Source of the DNA: Streptomyces sp. NBC_00286
GTDB lineage: Bacteria; Actinomycetota; Actinomycetes; Streptomycetales; Streptomycetaceae
Reading direction: 5' to 3'
Length of the DNA: 64,000 bases
NCBI RefSeq assembly: GCF_036173125.1
Contig: NZ_CP108054.1
Span: 1,984,001-2,048,000, forward strand
Part shown: positions 26,727 through 37,090 of the stretch, piece after piece
How the letters are laid out: every line of letters starts with the position of its first letter
Numbering within the stretch: the first letter of the stretch is position 1
Made by a program: the position numbers and the translations under genes
Notes under the pieces: generated by a model
Told to the model about the DNA's origin: nothing
What the model saw: the letters and a program-made list of their open reading frames with translations, nothing else
Database searches by the model: none

Positions 26727-27625
26727 AGGTCTCCTCGCATCCGCTGCAACAGGCTCACGGAGTCCTGGATGGTGAGAGCCTGTGAACGCATCCTGGCATA
26801 CCGCCTCTGGAGCACGCTGACCACTTTCGAGTCGGAGATCAACTGGCCGCTCTCCTGCCCCTCGTTGTAGCCGAACCACTTGTTCTCAGGGGTTTCGAGC
26901 AGGCGGATCGGCCCGTGCAGTCCAGAGTGTGACTGCTGCACCAGCGGCATGATCTGGATCTCGACGTTCCGCAGCTCGGCGATCTCCAGCACGTGGTCGA
27001 TGAGCTCCCGCGTGACCGCGTCGCCGCCCGTGCGCCGCAGCAACAGGTGCTCCTCGAGGATGAAACCGAAGGCGGTGTTCGGGCGCCCCTTCAGCAGCAG
27101 CTGTCGCTCCGCCCGAGCAGCCCACCGCTCCTCGATCTGGGCGTCGTCCATGGGCGGCAGCTGGTCAGCGCACAACGCCCGCACGTACGCCTCGGTCTGC
27201 AACAGCCCCGGGATCATGCGGCACTCGTACGTGTACAACGTGATCGCCGTCGCCTCCAGCCGAGCCCACTGCCGGAACCACGCCGCCAACCCCGGCTGTC
27301 GCGCCAGATGCCGTACCGACTTCCGCAGCGCCCCCGTGTTCCCCGTAGCCTCCTCCGACCGTTCCACCAACATCGGGTCCGGCATCCGGCGCCCCAACTC
27401 CACAGACGCCACCGTGTGCTTGGAGAATCGCACCAACTCGGCGAACTCCTGCCTGCTCAGCCCCGCATGCTCACGCAGGGCCTGGAGTACGGCACCGAAC
27501 GTGCGCAGGCTGTCCGAGGACTCCGGTTCGCCGCGGAAGGTGGCCGGGACTCCGGCCGTCGCCTCCGCCGGCGTACCGTCCGCGTCCGCTCCGCCGACAT
27601 CCGTACCGACCGTGTCTTCGGCCAC
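26723..27625 (-). CDS. XRE family regulator with DUF5753 (WhiJ type)
   Basis: 300 residues from the GTG at 27625, chosen for the GGGAGG site; the frame is open 13 codons further. A helix-turn-helix at about 40-95 (LREHAGLSRQEFAELVRFSKHTVASVELG) is followed by the DUF5753 region (EARYLQ-like ARLEATAITLYTYECRMIPGLLQT, then IMPLVQQSHSGLHGP). With DUF397 and the divergent ATPase it forms the common actinomycete regulator triad. DNA-binding role is firm; its targets are not known. Confidence 0.9.
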   Translation of the reverse strand: MAEDTVGTDVGGADADGTPAEATAGVPATFRGEPESSDSLRTFGAVLQALREHAGLSRQEFAELVRFSKHTVASVELGRRMPDPMLVERSEEATGNTGALRKSVRHLARQPGLAAWFRQWARLEATAITLYTYECRMIPGLLQTEAYVRALCADQLPPMDDAQIEERWAARAERQLLLKGRPNTAFGFILEEHLLLRRTGGDAVTRELIDHVLEIAELRNVEIQIMPLVQQSHSGLHGPIRLLETPENKWFGYNEGQESGQLISDSKVVSVLQRRYARMRSQALTIQDSVSLLQRMRGDL

Positions 27626-27784
27626 CCTTGGCCACCTCCCGCGCACCCGCCCCGCCGCACACACCCAACCCGCCCATCGTTACGGGACGTTATGAGTACT
27701 GTCCAGTCCGTAACCGCGTACGCTCGCGCAGCGTACGCGGGTCAGGCCTGGTGAAGTGGCCTTCCCGGCCGCCACATTGGGCGC

Positions 27785-28261
27785 ATGACACCACCGGCCA
27801 CCCGCCAACACCCCGTCACCGTACGTGTGTTCACCCAGCGCTTCAGTGCCACCCCGCTCGGCGCCCGGCTCGCCCGGCACCTCGCTCTGAACCAGCTTCA
27901 CGACTGGGGCATCCCGCACGGCACCCGCGCATCCGACACCGCCGCCGCGATCATCGCCGAGCTGGCTGCCAACGCGGTGACCCACGGCCGCGTACCGGGC
28001 CGCGACTTCGAACTGTGCCTCTCCCTCATCCCCGGCAGCCTCCGCATCGAGGTGACCGACACCCGCACCGAGGCCCGCCCGCCCGGCCCCGGCGACGTAA
28101 AGCCCCCGTCCCCCCTCGCCGACTCCGGCCGCGGCCTCCTCCTCGTCGAGACGCTCGCCGACCGCTGGGAGATCCTGGACCGCGAACCCCCCGGCAAAAC
28201 CGTACGAGCCGAAATCGACCTGCCCCGCCATGTGCGCAACAGCCTCCGCCTCTCGGACTGA
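27785..28261 (+). CDS. ATP-binding protein, anti-sigma/RsbW-like kinase fold
   Basis: 158 residues of the HATPase_c family. The N box is AAAIIAELAANAVTHGR, the G1-like region is SLRIEVTDTR, and G2 is DSGRGLLLVETLADRWEI. It lacks a histidine-phosphorylation domain, so resembles anti-sigma-factor kinases of the RsbW/SpoIIAB type. These commonly lie beside XRE/DUF397 pairs in Streptomyces; here the gene is divergent from them across a 159-bp shared promoter region. The partner it controls is unknown. Confidence 0.85.
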   Translation: MTPPATRQHPVTVRVFTQRFSATPLGARLARHLALNQLHDWGIPHGTRASDTAAAIIAELAANAVTHGRVPGRDFELCLSLIPGSLRIEVTDTRTEARPPGPGDVKPPSPLADSGRGLLLVETLADRWEILDREPPGKTVRAEIDLPRHVRNSLRLSD

Positions 28262-28327
28262 TTGGTGGCGGGACCGGGCTCCAAAATCAGCAGATCAACC
28301 ACCAACCGGCACCTCATACTTGCCCCC

Positions 28328-28843
28328 ATGCCCATAAGGCCCGCCACCCCCGCCGACCTCCCCCTCCTCCAAGACATCGAGCGCGCCGCCGGTGAACTCT
28401 TCCGCCCGCTCGGTATGCCGGAGATCGCAGACGACGCGCCGCCCTCGCTCGACGTGCTGGAGCGGTTCCGGCAGGCGGGACACGCCTGGGTCGCCGAGGA
28501 TGACGCCAGTGGGCGCGTTGTGGCTTATCTGGTCGGAGAGCCGGTGGACGGTGCGTTTCATATCGAGCAGGTCACCGTCCACCCGGACGCGGGGCGGCGG
28601 GGCGTGGGCCGGGCCCTTATCGCGTACACCGCCGAGTGCGCGCGTGACGAGGGGCTGACCGCTCTCACGCTGACCACGTTCGCGGACGTCCCCTGGAACG
28701 CCCCGTACTACGAACGCCTCGGCTTCCGCGCCCTGACCGGCCCCGAACTCACCCCGGGCCTGCGGAAGATCCGCGCCACCGAAGCCGAACACGGCCTCGA
28801 TCGCTGGCCGCGGGTCTGCATGCGCCGAACCTCCGACACATAA
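28328..28843 (+). CDS. GNAT family N-acetyltransferase
   Basis: 171 residues with the GNAT core: the first strand RPATPADLPLLQDIE, VEQVTVHPDAGRRGVGRALIAY-like beta4/acetyl-CoA loop (FHIEQVTVHPDAGRRGVG) and YYERLGFRAL near the end. ATG at 28328 directly begins the domain; no strong ribosome site is seen, so it may be a leaderless or weakly translated gene. Acceptor substrate unknown. Confidence 0.88.
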   Translation: MPIRPATPADLPLLQDIERAAGELFRPLGMPEIADDAPPSLDVLERFRQAGHAWVAEDDASGRVVAYLVGEPVDGAFHIEQVTVHPDAGRRGVGRALIAYTAECARDEGLTALTLTTFADVPWNAPYYERLGFRALTGPELTPGLRKIRATEAEHGLDRWPRVCMRRTSDT

Positions 28844-28951
28844 AGACGCGTAAAGACACGTAGAGACGCAGGTCACATTCGCGCGTGTCACATCTCGTCG
28901 CGTCGCCCCGTCGTACAGGTGAAGCCACCACAAACGACGGAGGAGCTCATC

Positions 28952-29425
28952 GTGGAAGCTCGCTTGGACATCATGGCCCGCCCGAACGCAGCCAAGGCCT
29001 TCAAGCACATCGTCGCGGCGGGCAAGGCGCTCGAGAACTCGACGCTGCCGCTCTCGACGCAGGAACTGGTGAAGCTTCGCGCCAGCCAGATCAACGGCTG
29101 CGGCTTCTGCACCGACATGCACACCAAGGACGCCGCACACGCCGGGGAGACCTCGCTGCGCCTCAACCTGGTCGCGGCCTGGCGGGAGGCCACCGTGTTC
29201 ACCGAGGCCGAGCGCGCGGCCCTGGAGCTGGCGGAGCAGGGCACCCGTATCGCGGACGCGGCCGGTGGTGTCACGGACGAGGCCTGGGCGAACGCCGCCA
29301 AGTACTACGACGAGGACCAACTCGCCGACCTGGTATGCGTCATCGCCATCATCAACGCCTTCAACCGCGGGAACGTGATGATCCAGACACCCGCCGGCGA
29401 CTACCAGCCGGGCATGTTCGGATAA
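28952..29425 (+). CDS. Carboxymuconolactone decarboxylase / AhpD-like peroxidase
   Basis: 157 residues of the AhpD-like CMD family, with the redox motif CGFCTDMH (CxxC then His) characteristic of alkylhydroperoxidase-like members. Such proteins are small helical trimers that reduce peroxides or disulfides. The GTG start is set by GGAGGAG six bases upstream. The promoter region before it has repeated AAAGACACGTAGAGACGC-like units and GGTCACATTCGCGCGTGTCAC. It is convergent with the acyl-CoA synthetase operon. Confidence 0.88.
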   Translation: MEARLDIMARPNAAKAFKHIVAAGKALENSTLPLSTQELVKLRASQINGCGFCTDMHTKDAAHAGETSLRLNLVAAWREATVFTEAERAALELAEQGTRIADAAGGVTDEAWANAAKYYDEDQLADLVCVIAIINAFNRGNVMIQTPAGDYQPGMFG

Positions 29426-29451
29426 CGCGGATCACACAAGCGGTACGACTA

Positions 29452-29496
29452 CGCCCCGGGCGCCTCTCGCAGAAGCGGGAGCAGGAGCCCGGGGCG
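29452..29496. terminator. Bidirectional terminator between convergent genes
   Basis: A perfect 10-bp stem (CGCCCCGGGC with GCCCGGGGCG) encloses a 25-base loop that can itself pair (CTCTCGC with GCGGGAG). It lies between the AhpD-like gene (plus) and the acyl-CoA synthetase (minus), ten bases from the latter's stop. Confidence 0.75.
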
Positions 29497-29505
29497 CAGT
29501 ACTCG

Positions 29506-31113
29506 CTAGTCCGCGAACCGTTCCCGCAGTTCCACCTTCCGCACCTTCCCCGACACCGTCATCGGGAAGGAGTCGAGGATCCGCAGCCGACTGGGCACCT
29601 TGTAGTGCGCCAACTGCCCGGCACAGAAGGCCCGTAGCTCCTCCAACGTCAGCGGATCGCCGGGATCGCGCGGAATGACGCAGGCCAGCACCTCCTCGCC
29701 GTAGCGCTCATCCGGTACGCCCACCACCTGGACATCCGCGATCTTCGGGTGCGCGTACAGGAACTCCTCGATCTCGCGCGGGTAGATGTTCTCGCCGCCC
29801 CGGATGATCATGTCCTTGATCCGGCCGACGATCTGCACGTAACCGTCGTCCAGCATCACGGCCAGGTCCCCGGTGTGCATCCAGCGCCCGGAGTCGACGG
29901 CCTCGGCGGTCTTCTCGGGCTCGTTCCAGTAACCGAGCATCACGCTGTAGCCGCGGGTACGCAGTTCGCCGGCGGAGCCGCGCGGCAGCGTCACCCCGGT
30001 CGCCGGGTCGACGATCTTGACCTCGATGTGCGGCAGGACGCGGCCGACCGTGCCGGTGCGGTGCTCCAGGTCGTCGTCGCGGCGGGTCTGGAGGGAGACC
30101 GGCGAGGTCTCGGTCATGCCGTAGCAGATGGAGACCTCGGCCATGTGCATCTCGGACACGACCCGCTTCATGACCTCCACGGGGCAGGGCGAGCCCGCCA
30201 TGATCCCGGTACGGAGGGAGGTGAGGTCGTACGTCGCGAAGTCGGGGAGGTTCAGTTCGGCGATGAACATCGTCGGGACGCCGTACAGGGACGTACAGCG
30301 CTCTTGCTCCACGGCCTTCAGCGTTGCCGCGGGATCGAAGGACGGGGCCGGGAGGACGACGCACGCGCCGTGGGCCATGGCGGCCAGCACTCCCATGACC
30401 ATGCCGAAGCAGTGGTACAGCGGCACCGGCACACACACCCGGTCCTGCTCGGTGTAGCCGACGGTCCGGCCCACCCAGTAGCCGTTGTTGAGGATGTTGT
30501 GGTGGGAGAGCGTGGCGCCCTTCGGGAAGCCGGTGGTGCCCGAGGTGTATTGGATGTTGACGGGGTCGTCACAGCTCAACTCGGCTTCGATACCAGCCAG
30601 TTGCTCGTACGGGATCGACGCCGCGCCCGCCACGAGCGCGTCCCAGCTCTCGTCGCCGATGTACACCGTCTCGCGCAACTGCGGGCATTTTCCGCGCACT
30701 TGGCCGACCAGCGCCCGGTAGTCGCTCCCCTTGTGCGCGAGTGAGGCGACCAGGAGGGAGATCCCGGCCTGCTTCAGCACGTACTCCAACTCATGCGCGC
30801 GGTAAGCGGGGTTGATGTTCACCATGATCGCGCCGATGCGGGCGGTCGCGTACTGGATGAGCACCCACTCATGGCAGTTGACCGCCCAGATGCCGACCCG
30901 GTCGCCCTTCACCACACCCTTGGCGAGCAGCCCACGCGCCACCTCGTCGACCGCCGCGCCGAACTCCTCGTACGTCCAACGCCGTCCGGAGGGCACATCC
31001 ACGAGCGCGTCCCGCGAGGGATACGTGGCGATGGCCCGGTCGAGACGGGCCCCGATGGTGTCGCCGAGCAGCGGCGTCGTGCTCGTCCCATGCGCGTACG
31101 ACAGCTCAGTCAC
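29506..31113 (-). CDS. Acyl-CoA synthetase (AMP-binding), FadD type
   Basis: 535 residues from a GTG that overlaps the upstream stop (GTGA). It has the adenylate-forming motifs [12 protein letters not shown] (P-loop), [17 protein letters not shown] and [18 protein letters not shown], and the catalytic Lys in [11 protein letters not shown]. It activates a fatty or other carboxylic acid to its CoA thioester via the acyl-AMP. The close pair of acyl-CoA ligases and the divergent GAF-LuxR regulator suggest one catabolic unit. Chain length cannot be read. Confidence 0.9.
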   Translation of the reverse strand: MTELSYAHGTSTTPLLGDTIGARLDRAIATYPSRDALVDVPSGRRWTYEEFGAAVDEVARGLLAKGVVKGDRVGIWAVNCHEWVLIQYATARIGAIMVNINPAYRAHELEYVLKQAGISLLVASLAHKGSDYRALVGQVRGKCPQLRETVYIGDESWDALVAGAASIPYEQLAGIEAELSCDDPVNIQYTSGTTGFPKGATLSHHNILNNGYWVGRTVGYTEQDRVCVPVPLYHCFGMVMGVLAAMAHGACVVLPAPSFDPAATLKAVEQERCTSLYGVPTMFIAELNLPDFATYDLTSLRTGIMAGSPCPVEVMKRVVSEMHMAEVSICYGMTETSPVSLQTRRDDDLEHRTGTVGRVLPHIEVKIVDPATGVTLPRGSAGELRTRGYSVMLGYWNEPEKTAEAVDSGRWMHTGDLAVMLDDGYVQIVGRIKDMIIRGGENIYPREIEEFLYAHPKIADVQVVGVPDERYGEEVLACVIPRDPGDPLTLEELRAFCAGQLAHYKVPSRLRILDSFPMTVSGKVRKVELRERFAD

Positions 31114-32780
31114 CGGAAGTCCTCCTCGCGGTACTCGGCGTCCGACCCCGCCGCCGTCGCCTCGCGCAGCTCGATACGGCGGATCTTGCCCGACACCGTC
31201 TTGGGGAGGTCGCCGAACTCCAGGCGGCGGATGCGCTTGTACGGGGCGAGGGTGGTGCGCGCGTGCTCGAAGAGGACCTTCGCCGTGTCGGGGCCCGGCT
31301 CCCAGCCTTCCGCGAGCACGACGTATGCCTTCGGGACGGCGAGCCGCAGCTCGTCGGGGGCGGGGACGACGGCCGCCTCGGCGACGGCCTCGTGCTCCAG
31401 GAGCGCGCTCTCCAGCTCGAAGGGGCTGATCTTGTAGTCGCTGGCCTTGAAGACGTCGTCGCTGCGGCCGACGTACGTGATGTAGCCGTCGGCGTCGCGC
31501 GAACCGATGTCGCCCGTCCGGTAGTAGCCGCCGGCCATCGCCTCCGCCGTACGGTCGGGGTCGCCGTGGTAGCCGGTCATCAGCCCCACGGGCTTGTGGG
31601 ACAGGTCGAGTGCGATCTCGCCCTCGTCCACGCCTGGCACTCCGGAGACCGGATCGAGCAGTTCGACCTTGAAACCGGGGCTGGGCCGCCCCATGGAGCC
31701 GGTCTTCAGCGGCTGCCCGGGGCTGTTGGACACCTGCACGGCCGTCTCGGTCTGCCCGAAACCGTCGCGGATCGTCACGCCCCAGGCCCGCCGGACCTGC
31801 TCGATGACCTCGGGGTTCAACGGCTCCCCGGCGGCGACGGCCTCGCGCGGCGGGGTCCGCAGCTGGGTCAGGTCGGCCTGGATGAGCATGCGCCACACGG
31901 TGGGCGGGGCGCAGAAGGTCGTCACGCCCGCGCGGTCCATCTCCGCCATCAGGCGGGGCGCGTCGAAGCGCGTGTAGTTGTGGAGGAAGACGGTCGCCTC
32001 GGCGTTCCAGGGGGCGAAGAGGTTGGACCAGGCGTGCTTGGCCCAGCCGGGCGAGGAGATGTTCAGGTGGACGTCGCCGGGCTTGAGGCCGATCCAGTAC
32101 ATGGTCGCCAAGTGGCCGATGGGGTACGACACATGGGTGTGCTCGACGAGTTTGGGGCGGGCGGTCGTGCCGGAGGTGAAGTACAGCATCAGCGGGTCGT
32201 CGGGGTGGGTGACGCCGTCGGGCTCGAAGTGGGCGGGGGCCGCGTAGGCGTCCTCGTACGATCGCCAGCCGTCCCGCTCGCCGCCGACGGTGATGCGGGT
32301 GTAGCGGCCGGGTACGTCGTCGAACTTGGCGGTGTCCTCGGCCCGGACGATCACATGCCGTACGCGCCCGCGCTCGACGCGGTCGCGCAGGTCAGCGGGG
32401 CCGAGCAGCGGGGTCGCGGGGATGACGACGGCGCGCAGCTTCATCGCGGCGAGGGCGGTCTCCCACAGTTCGACCTGGTTGCCGAGCATGACGAGGACGC
32501 GGTCCTCGGCGCGTACGCCCTGCCGGCGCAGCCAGTTGGCGGTCCGGGCGGAACGCTCGGACATCGCGGCGAAGGACAGCTCGACGCGCTCGCCGTCCTC
32601 TTCGACGATGTGCAGGGCCGTGCGGTCGTTGCCGCGCGCGATGACGTCGAACCAGTCGAGTGCCCAGTTGAAGTACTCCGGCCGTGGCCAGCTGAAGCCC
32701 TTGTAGGCCGTGGCGTAGTCCTCGCGGTGCTCCAGCAGAAAGTCCCGCGCGCTGCGGAAGCGCTCCGTCGGCGTCGTCAT
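31110..32780 (-). CDS. Acyl-CoA synthetase, medium-chain (MACS) type
   Basis: 556 residues. Motifs are [60 protein letters not shown] and the Lys in [13 protein letters not shown]. The N-terminus ([20 protein letters not shown]) is that of medium-chain or acetate-like acyl-CoA synthetases. It is the first gene of the two-gene minus-strand operon, translationally coupled to the FadD-type ligase, and diverges from the GAF-LuxR regulator across 117 bp. Confidence 0.9.
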   Translation of the reverse strand: MTTPTERFRSARDFLLEHREDYATAYKGFSWPRPEYFNWALDWFDVIARGNDRTALHIVEEDGERVELSFAAMSERSARTANWLRRQGVRAEDRVLVMLGNQVELWETALAAMKLRAVVIPATPLLGPADLRDRVERGRVRHVIVRAEDTAKFDDVPGRYTRITVGGERDGWRSYEDAYAAPAHFEPDGVTHPDDPLMLYFTSGTTARPKLVEHTHVSYPIGHLATMYWIGLKPGDVHLNISSPGWAKHAWSNLFAPWNAEATVFLHNYTRFDAPRLMAEMDRAGVTTFCAPPTVWRMLIQADLTQLRTPPREAVAAGEPLNPEVIEQVRRAWGVTIRDGFGQTETAVQVSNSPGQPLKTGSMGRPSPGFKVELLDPVSGVPGVDEGEIALDLSHKPVGLMTGYHGDPDRTAEAMAGGYYRTGDIGSRDADGYITYVGRSDDVFKASDYKISPFELESALLEHEAVAEAAVVPAPDELRLAVPKAYVVLAEGWEPGPDTAKVLFEHARTTLAPYKRIRRLEFGDLPKTVSGKIRRIELREATAAGSDAEYREEDFR

Positions 32781-32897
32781 CCGTCTTCCTCCTCGAACCC
32801 GGCCACATTGCCGGGCGACTCAATGACATCGTGTAGTCGTGACGTGGATCTCACTACCCCCGAACGGGGGGTGCGCTGCGGCGGAGGGAACGGGCAG

Positions 32898-33725
32898 ATG
32901 GTGGCGGATGTGACCGGAGCGGTGGAGATGCGGGGCGCCCTGATACGGCTGCGGCGCGCGACGGGGCTGCCGGTCGCCTTCGGCGGCCTGGTCGAGCCGG
33001 ATCGCGGGCAGATGCGGATCAGCGAGCTGAACGGCAACAGGACGACGGCGCTCCGCGCGCTCGCGGTGACGTCGGGCAACGGGCTCGGCGGCAAGACCGT
33101 CGCCCTGGCCCGGCCCTGCGCCGTCACCGACTACTCCTCCTCGCGGCAGATCAGCCACGAGTACGACGCCGCGGTCGCCGCGGAGGGGCTGCGGTCGGTG
33201 CTCGCGGTGCCGGTTGTCGTACGCCGCCGGGTGCGCGGGGTGTTGTACGGGGCGCTGCGTACGGCTCAGCCGCTGGGTGACCGGACGTTGAACGCGGCGG
33301 TGGAGGCGGCGCGGGACGTGGAGCAGTCACTGGTCGTACGGGACGAGGCGCAGGGTCTGCTGGCGGCGGCGCGCGAGCCGGAGGCGGGCGCGGCGTGGGA
33401 GCAGGTCCGAGAGGCGCACGGGGCGCTGCGGGCGCTGGCTCCGCGGGTCGCGGACCCGGAGCTGCGGGCCGAGCTCCTCGCGGTCTGCGACACCTTGGCG
33501 GAGGCACCGGCTCCGGTCGCGGCCGGTGGGGTGCGGCTCACTCCGCGTGAGCTGGACGTCCTGGTCTGTGTGGCCGGCGGTGCGACCAACGCGGTGGCCG
33601 CGGAGCGGCTGGGGCTGCGGCCGGAGACGGTGAAGGCGTATCTGCGGTCCGCCATGCGGAAGTTGGGGGCGCATACGCGACTGGAGGCGGTGGTGGCGGC
33701 TCGACGGGCGGGGCTGCTGCCCTGA
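32898..33725 (+). CDS. GAF-domain LuxR-type regulator
   Basis: 275 residues. The N-terminal 150 residues look like a GAF sensor (GLPVAFGGLVEPD, GLGGKTVALARPCAVTDY, VLAVPVVVRRRVRGVLYGAL), the helices 150-210 are a linker, and the C-terminus is a LuxR helix-turn-helix (LTPRELDVLVCVAGGATNAVAAERLGL, ETVKAYLRSAMRKLG). No phosphoreceiver domain is present, so it likely senses a small molecule, plausibly an acyl or aromatic compound linked to the divergent acyl-CoA synthetases. ATG follows GGAGGGAA. Confidence 0.87.
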   Translation: MVADVTGAVEMRGALIRLRRATGLPVAFGGLVEPDRGQMRISELNGNRTTALRALAVTSGNGLGGKTVALARPCAVTDYSSSRQISHEYDAAVAAEGLRSVLAVPVVVRRRVRGVLYGALRTAQPLGDRTLNAAVEAARDVEQSLVVRDEAQGLLAAAREPEAGAAWEQVREAHGALRALAPRVADPELRAELLAVCDTLAEAPAPVAAGGVRLTPRELDVLVCVAGGATNAVAAERLGLRPETVKAYLRSAMRKLGAHTRLEAVVAARRAGLLP

Positions 33726-33877
33726 CGTGAGGGCTGGCAGTGGGCGGCCATTCAAGATCGGGCGCCCTGAAATCCCGTATACCGAAACCGTGAACCACGT
33801 CTGAACTTGTTATTTCCCTCACCGTCCACCCCTCCGAAATTCAGGCGGTCTTTGCTTAATATTGAAACGGACACGAC

Positions 33878-36865
33878 ATGAGAGGGGCGGTGCGCGTGCG
33901 ACGGGATGTCGAGGAGCCTGTCAGACCCCGTTCCGACCAGGTCATCGGCCGGGACGAGCTGCTGGGGCGCGCGCGTGACCAGCTCTCCGGCGGCGGCAGC
34001 GTCCTCTTGCACGGGCCACCCGGAATCGGGAAATCGACCATGCTCCGCGCGCTGGACGCGGAATACGCCGAATCGGCCCGTACGGTGTTGCGCTGCTCGG
34101 CCACCGAGTCGGAATCCCACCTCCCCTTCCTCGCCCTCGTGGATCTGCTCGGCCTCGTCGCCGACGAGGTGGCGGACGCACTGCCGCTCCCGCAGCGTGC
34201 CGCGCTCGAGGCGGCGCTGACCGGCCGCGGCGAATCGTCCCTCCACCGGGACGGGCTGGCGCTGCGCCTCGCGGTGTTGTCGGTGCTGCGTGCGCTGGCG
34301 GCCAGGGGGCCCGTTCTCCTCGTCGCCGACGACCTTCAGTGGCTGGACGCGCCCAGTGCCGAGCTGCTCGGTTTCGCGGCCCGTCGCCTCGGTGGGATGC
34401 CGGTGCGGATGCTCGGCGCGGTGCGTACGCGGACCGAGCCGAAGGAGCAGGAACACGCTCCGTATCTACGCGCGTATCCTCCGGAGTCGCTCGCCCTGCG
34501 CCTCGCCCCGCTCACCGGCTCCCAGGTCTCCGCACTCCTCACCGCCCGCGGCTACACCGGCCTGCGCCGCTCGACCGTCCGGGACATCCACCACACCAGC
34601 GGCGGCAACCCGCTGTTCGCGCTCGAACTCGGCCGCGCCCTGGCCGAAAGCCCGACACCGCCCCGCCCCGGCGAGCCACTGCCGGTACCGACCTCGCTGC
34701 GCGCCCTGGTCCTCAGCCGCCTCGACCTGCTGTCCGCCGAGGCCAGGCGCACGCTGCTCGTCGCGAGCGCCGGGGCGCGCCCCACGCTTGCGCTGCTGCG
34801 CGCCGCGGGCCGGGACGACGCGGAGTCGGAGACGGCGCTCGCGGCCTCCCTCGGACTGGTGGCGACGGGTGGTCCAGACGGCCAGGAGGGGACCGTACGG
34901 TTCGCGCATCCGCTCGTCTCGGCCGCGCTGTACGCGCAGGCCACGCCCCAGGAGCGGCGGGACGCCCATGCCGCCCTGTCCACTGCGGCCTCCGACCCGA
35001 TCGAACGGGCCCGCCACCTGGCCCTGGCCACCACCGGCACGGACGAGACGGTCGCCGCACGGCTCGCCGAGGCCGCGACCCTGGCCCGGGACCGCGGCGC
35101 CCCCTCGGTCGCGGCCCAACTCGGGCTGCTCGCCGCCCGGCACACCCCGCCGGACGCCGAACCGGGCGCGGACGAACGCCGGTTGAGGTCCGCCGAGGAC
35201 GCGCTGACCTCCGGCGACATCGACCTCGCGCGGGAGGTGGCCCGTGACGTACTGGACCGGGCGACCGACGCGGCGATCCGGGTACGTGCCTGGATGGTCG
35301 TCATCGACGCGGCCGGCCAGGCGATGGCCGAGGTCGAGTCCGTCTTCCCGCAGGCCCTCGCCGACGCGGGCGAGGACCCGCGGCTGCTCGCGCTGGTCCG
35401 CTACCAACTCGCCTGGCGGGCCCTGCTCGTCGAGGGTGAGATGACCAAGGGCCGCGAGGAGGCCGCGCACGCCGCGCGGCTCGCCGCCACGGCCGCCGAC
35501 CGGCGCACCGAGCTGATGGCGCTGTCGTTCCAGGCCCAGATGGAGACCCTGATGGGGCATCCCGATGCCCCGGCGACCCTGGAACGGGCGCTCACGGAAC
35601 CGCAGGACCCGCAGGTGGCCTGCGATCACAACGGCGCGGGCGCCACCCGGTTCCGCTGGCAGATCATGAGCGACCAGCTCACCGAGGCCCGTACGACGAT
35701 CACCGGACTCCTCGGCGAGGTCCGCAAGCGCGGCATGGTCGAGGCCGAAGTGCACTTCCTGCGCGGGCTCGCCGAAACCGAACTGCGCGCCGGGCACTGC
35801 GGCCGAGCCCTCGACCTCGCCCACGAGAGCCTGGCGCTCGGGCGGGACACGGGGATCGGCGAGGCGGCCGGCCACATGTTCACCTCGCTCGCCGAGGCCG
35901 CGGGCGGCGACGTCGACCGGGCCCTCGCCCTGGCCGGCGACGCGGTCAGCCGCGCCGAGGAGGACGGCGACCTGATCTACCTCTCGCGTGCACTGGGAGC
36001 GCGCGGCCACGCCCAGCTCGTGGCCGGAAACGCCGCAGGAACGGTCCAATCGCTCCGCAGAGCACGGGAGTTGGAGCAGGGGCTCGGCATCTTCGATCCC
36101 GCACGCGGCCGTTGGCACGGTGACCTCGCCGAGGCGCTGATCCGGATCGGCGAGCTGGAGGAAGCACAGGACGTCATCGACGCCACACGCGAACACGCGT
36201 CCCGGCTCGGGCGGGCGAGCGTCCTGGCCGTACTGGACCGGGCGGAGGCCCTACTGAAGGCCGCACACGGCGAACACGACGCGGCCGTACGGCAGTTGAC
36301 GTCGGCACAGGAGCAGCTGGCGAAGCTGGGGTACGGGCTCGAAGAGGCGCGCGTGGCGCTGGAGTTGGGGCGGTTGCGGGCGGAACGGGCGCGGGGATCC
36401 GGTGGTTCCGGGGGACCCAGGGGATCGGTGGGAGCAGGGGGATCGGGACGGTCGATGCGGGAGGCGTACGACGAGGCGACGCGGCTGTTGCGGCGGTGCC
36501 GGGCTGTGCCGTGGCTGCGGCAGGTGGAGGCGGCTGTCGCGGGCGGCACGGGGGCTGTGGGTCCGATGGGCGCGGTAGGTTCCGCAGGCGCCGTGGGTTC
36601 GGTGGGCCCGATGGGATCCGTCGTCGGCGCCGGCTCACCGACCGGCGCCCGGTCCGCTCCGGTGGAACTCGACCGACTCGCCCAGACGGAACGCCAGGTC
36701 GCCGCGCTCGTACTGGAAGGCGCCACCAACAGGGAGATCGCGGCACGCCTGTTCATCAGCGTCAAGACGGTAGAGGCGACGCTGACGAGGGTCTACCGGA
36801 AGCTGGGGATCAGGTCGCGGGTCGACATCGTGCGGCTGGCGGCGGGGCAACAGCGGACGGGGTGA
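33878..36865 (+). CDS. Large ATP-binding LuxR-family (LAL) regulator
   Basis: 995 residues, the usual size of LAL regulators. The N-terminal AAA-like NTPase has Walker A HGPPGIGKST (about 45-54) and Walker B LLVADDLQWLD (about 145-156). A long helical TPR-like middle follows. The C-terminus is a LuxR helix-turn-helix (LAQTERQVAALVLEGATNREIAARL, VKTVEATLTRVYRKLG). Between them are Gly/Ser-rich linkers (about 838-855 and 888-925) that look like repeat expansion. Such proteins activate secondary-metabolism or sugar-use genes; the target here is unknown. Confidence 0.9.
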   Translation: MRGAVRVRRDVEEPVRPRSDQVIGRDELLGRARDQLSGGGSVLLHGPPGIGKSTMLRALDAEYAESARTVLRCSATESESHLPFLALVDLLGLVADEVADALPLPQRAALEAALTGRGESSLHRDGLALRLAVLSVLRALAARGPVLLVADDLQWLDAPSAELLGFAARRLGGMPVRMLGAVRTRTEPKEQEHAPYLRAYPPESLALRLAPLTGSQVSALLTARGYTGLRRSTVRDIHHTSGGNPLFALELGRALAESPTPPRPGEPLPVPTSLRALVLSRLDLLSAEARRTLLVASAGARPTLALLRAAGRDDAESETALAASLGLVATGGPDGQEGTVRFAHPLVSAALYAQATPQERRDAHAALSTAASDPIERARHLALATTGTDETVAARLAEAATLARDRGAPSVAAQLGLLAARHTPPDAEPGADERRLRSAEDALTSGDIDLAREVARDVLDRATDAAIRVRAWMVVIDAAGQAMAEVESVFPQALADAGEDPRLLALVRYQLAWRALLVEGEMTKGREEAAHAARLAATAADRRTELMALSFQAQMETLMGHPDAPATLERALTEPQDPQVACDHNGAGATRFRWQIMSDQLTEARTTITGLLGEVRKRGMVEAEVHFLRGLAETELRAGHCGRALDLAHESLALGRDTGIGEAAGHMFTSLAEAAGGDVDRALALAGDAVSRAEEDGDLIYLSRALGARGHAQLVAGNAAGTVQSLRRARELEQGLGIFDPARGRWHGDLAEALIRIGELEEAQDVIDATREHASRLGRASVLAVLDRAEALLKAAHGEHDAAVRQLTSAQEQLAKLGYGLEEARVALELGRLRAERARGSGGSGGPRGSVGAGGSGRSMREAYDEATRLLRRCRAVPWLRQVEAAVAGGTGAVGPMGAVGSAGAVGSVGPMGSVVGAGSPTGARSAPVELDRLAQTERQVAALVLEGATNREIAARLFISVKTVEATLTRVYRKLGIRSRVDIVRLAAGQQRTG

Positions 36866-36927
36866 GAGACCCCCGCCCCCACCCACTCGCGGAGAGGGAC
36901 CGAAGGGAACCGCGCGGCGGGCGACAA

Positions 36928-37066
36928 GGGCGGTCGCGCGGCGGATCGCCGAGACGGTCACTCGGCCGGTACTCAAAGGGCGGTCACGCGCTGGACCGCC
37001 GAGACGGTCACTCGGCCGGTACTCAAAGGCGGTCGCGCGGCGGATAGCCGGGAGGCGTCACGCGGC
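36928..37066. repeat. Tandem 50-bp repeat, about 2.7 copies
   Basis: Units start at 36928, 36978 and 37027, each containing CGGTC(G/A)CGCG, then GAGACGGTCACTCGGCCGG and TACTCAAAG. The third copy is truncated and one base shorter. Located just after the LAL regulator gene. Confidence 0.8.
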
Positions 37067-37090
37067 GAGTGGCCGAGGGCGCCCCACCTG

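Noticed and set aside
29506..31896. A 796-codon reading of the second acyl-CoA synthetase
   Set aside because: The first 260 codons are an out-of-frame reading of the upstream synthetase. The true start is the GTG at 31113 that overlaps that gene's stop.
33151..33751. Several minus-strand frames opposite the GAF-LuxR regulator
   Set aside because: All lie antisense to clear LuxR and GAF motifs and have only Pro/Ala/Arg-rich translations.
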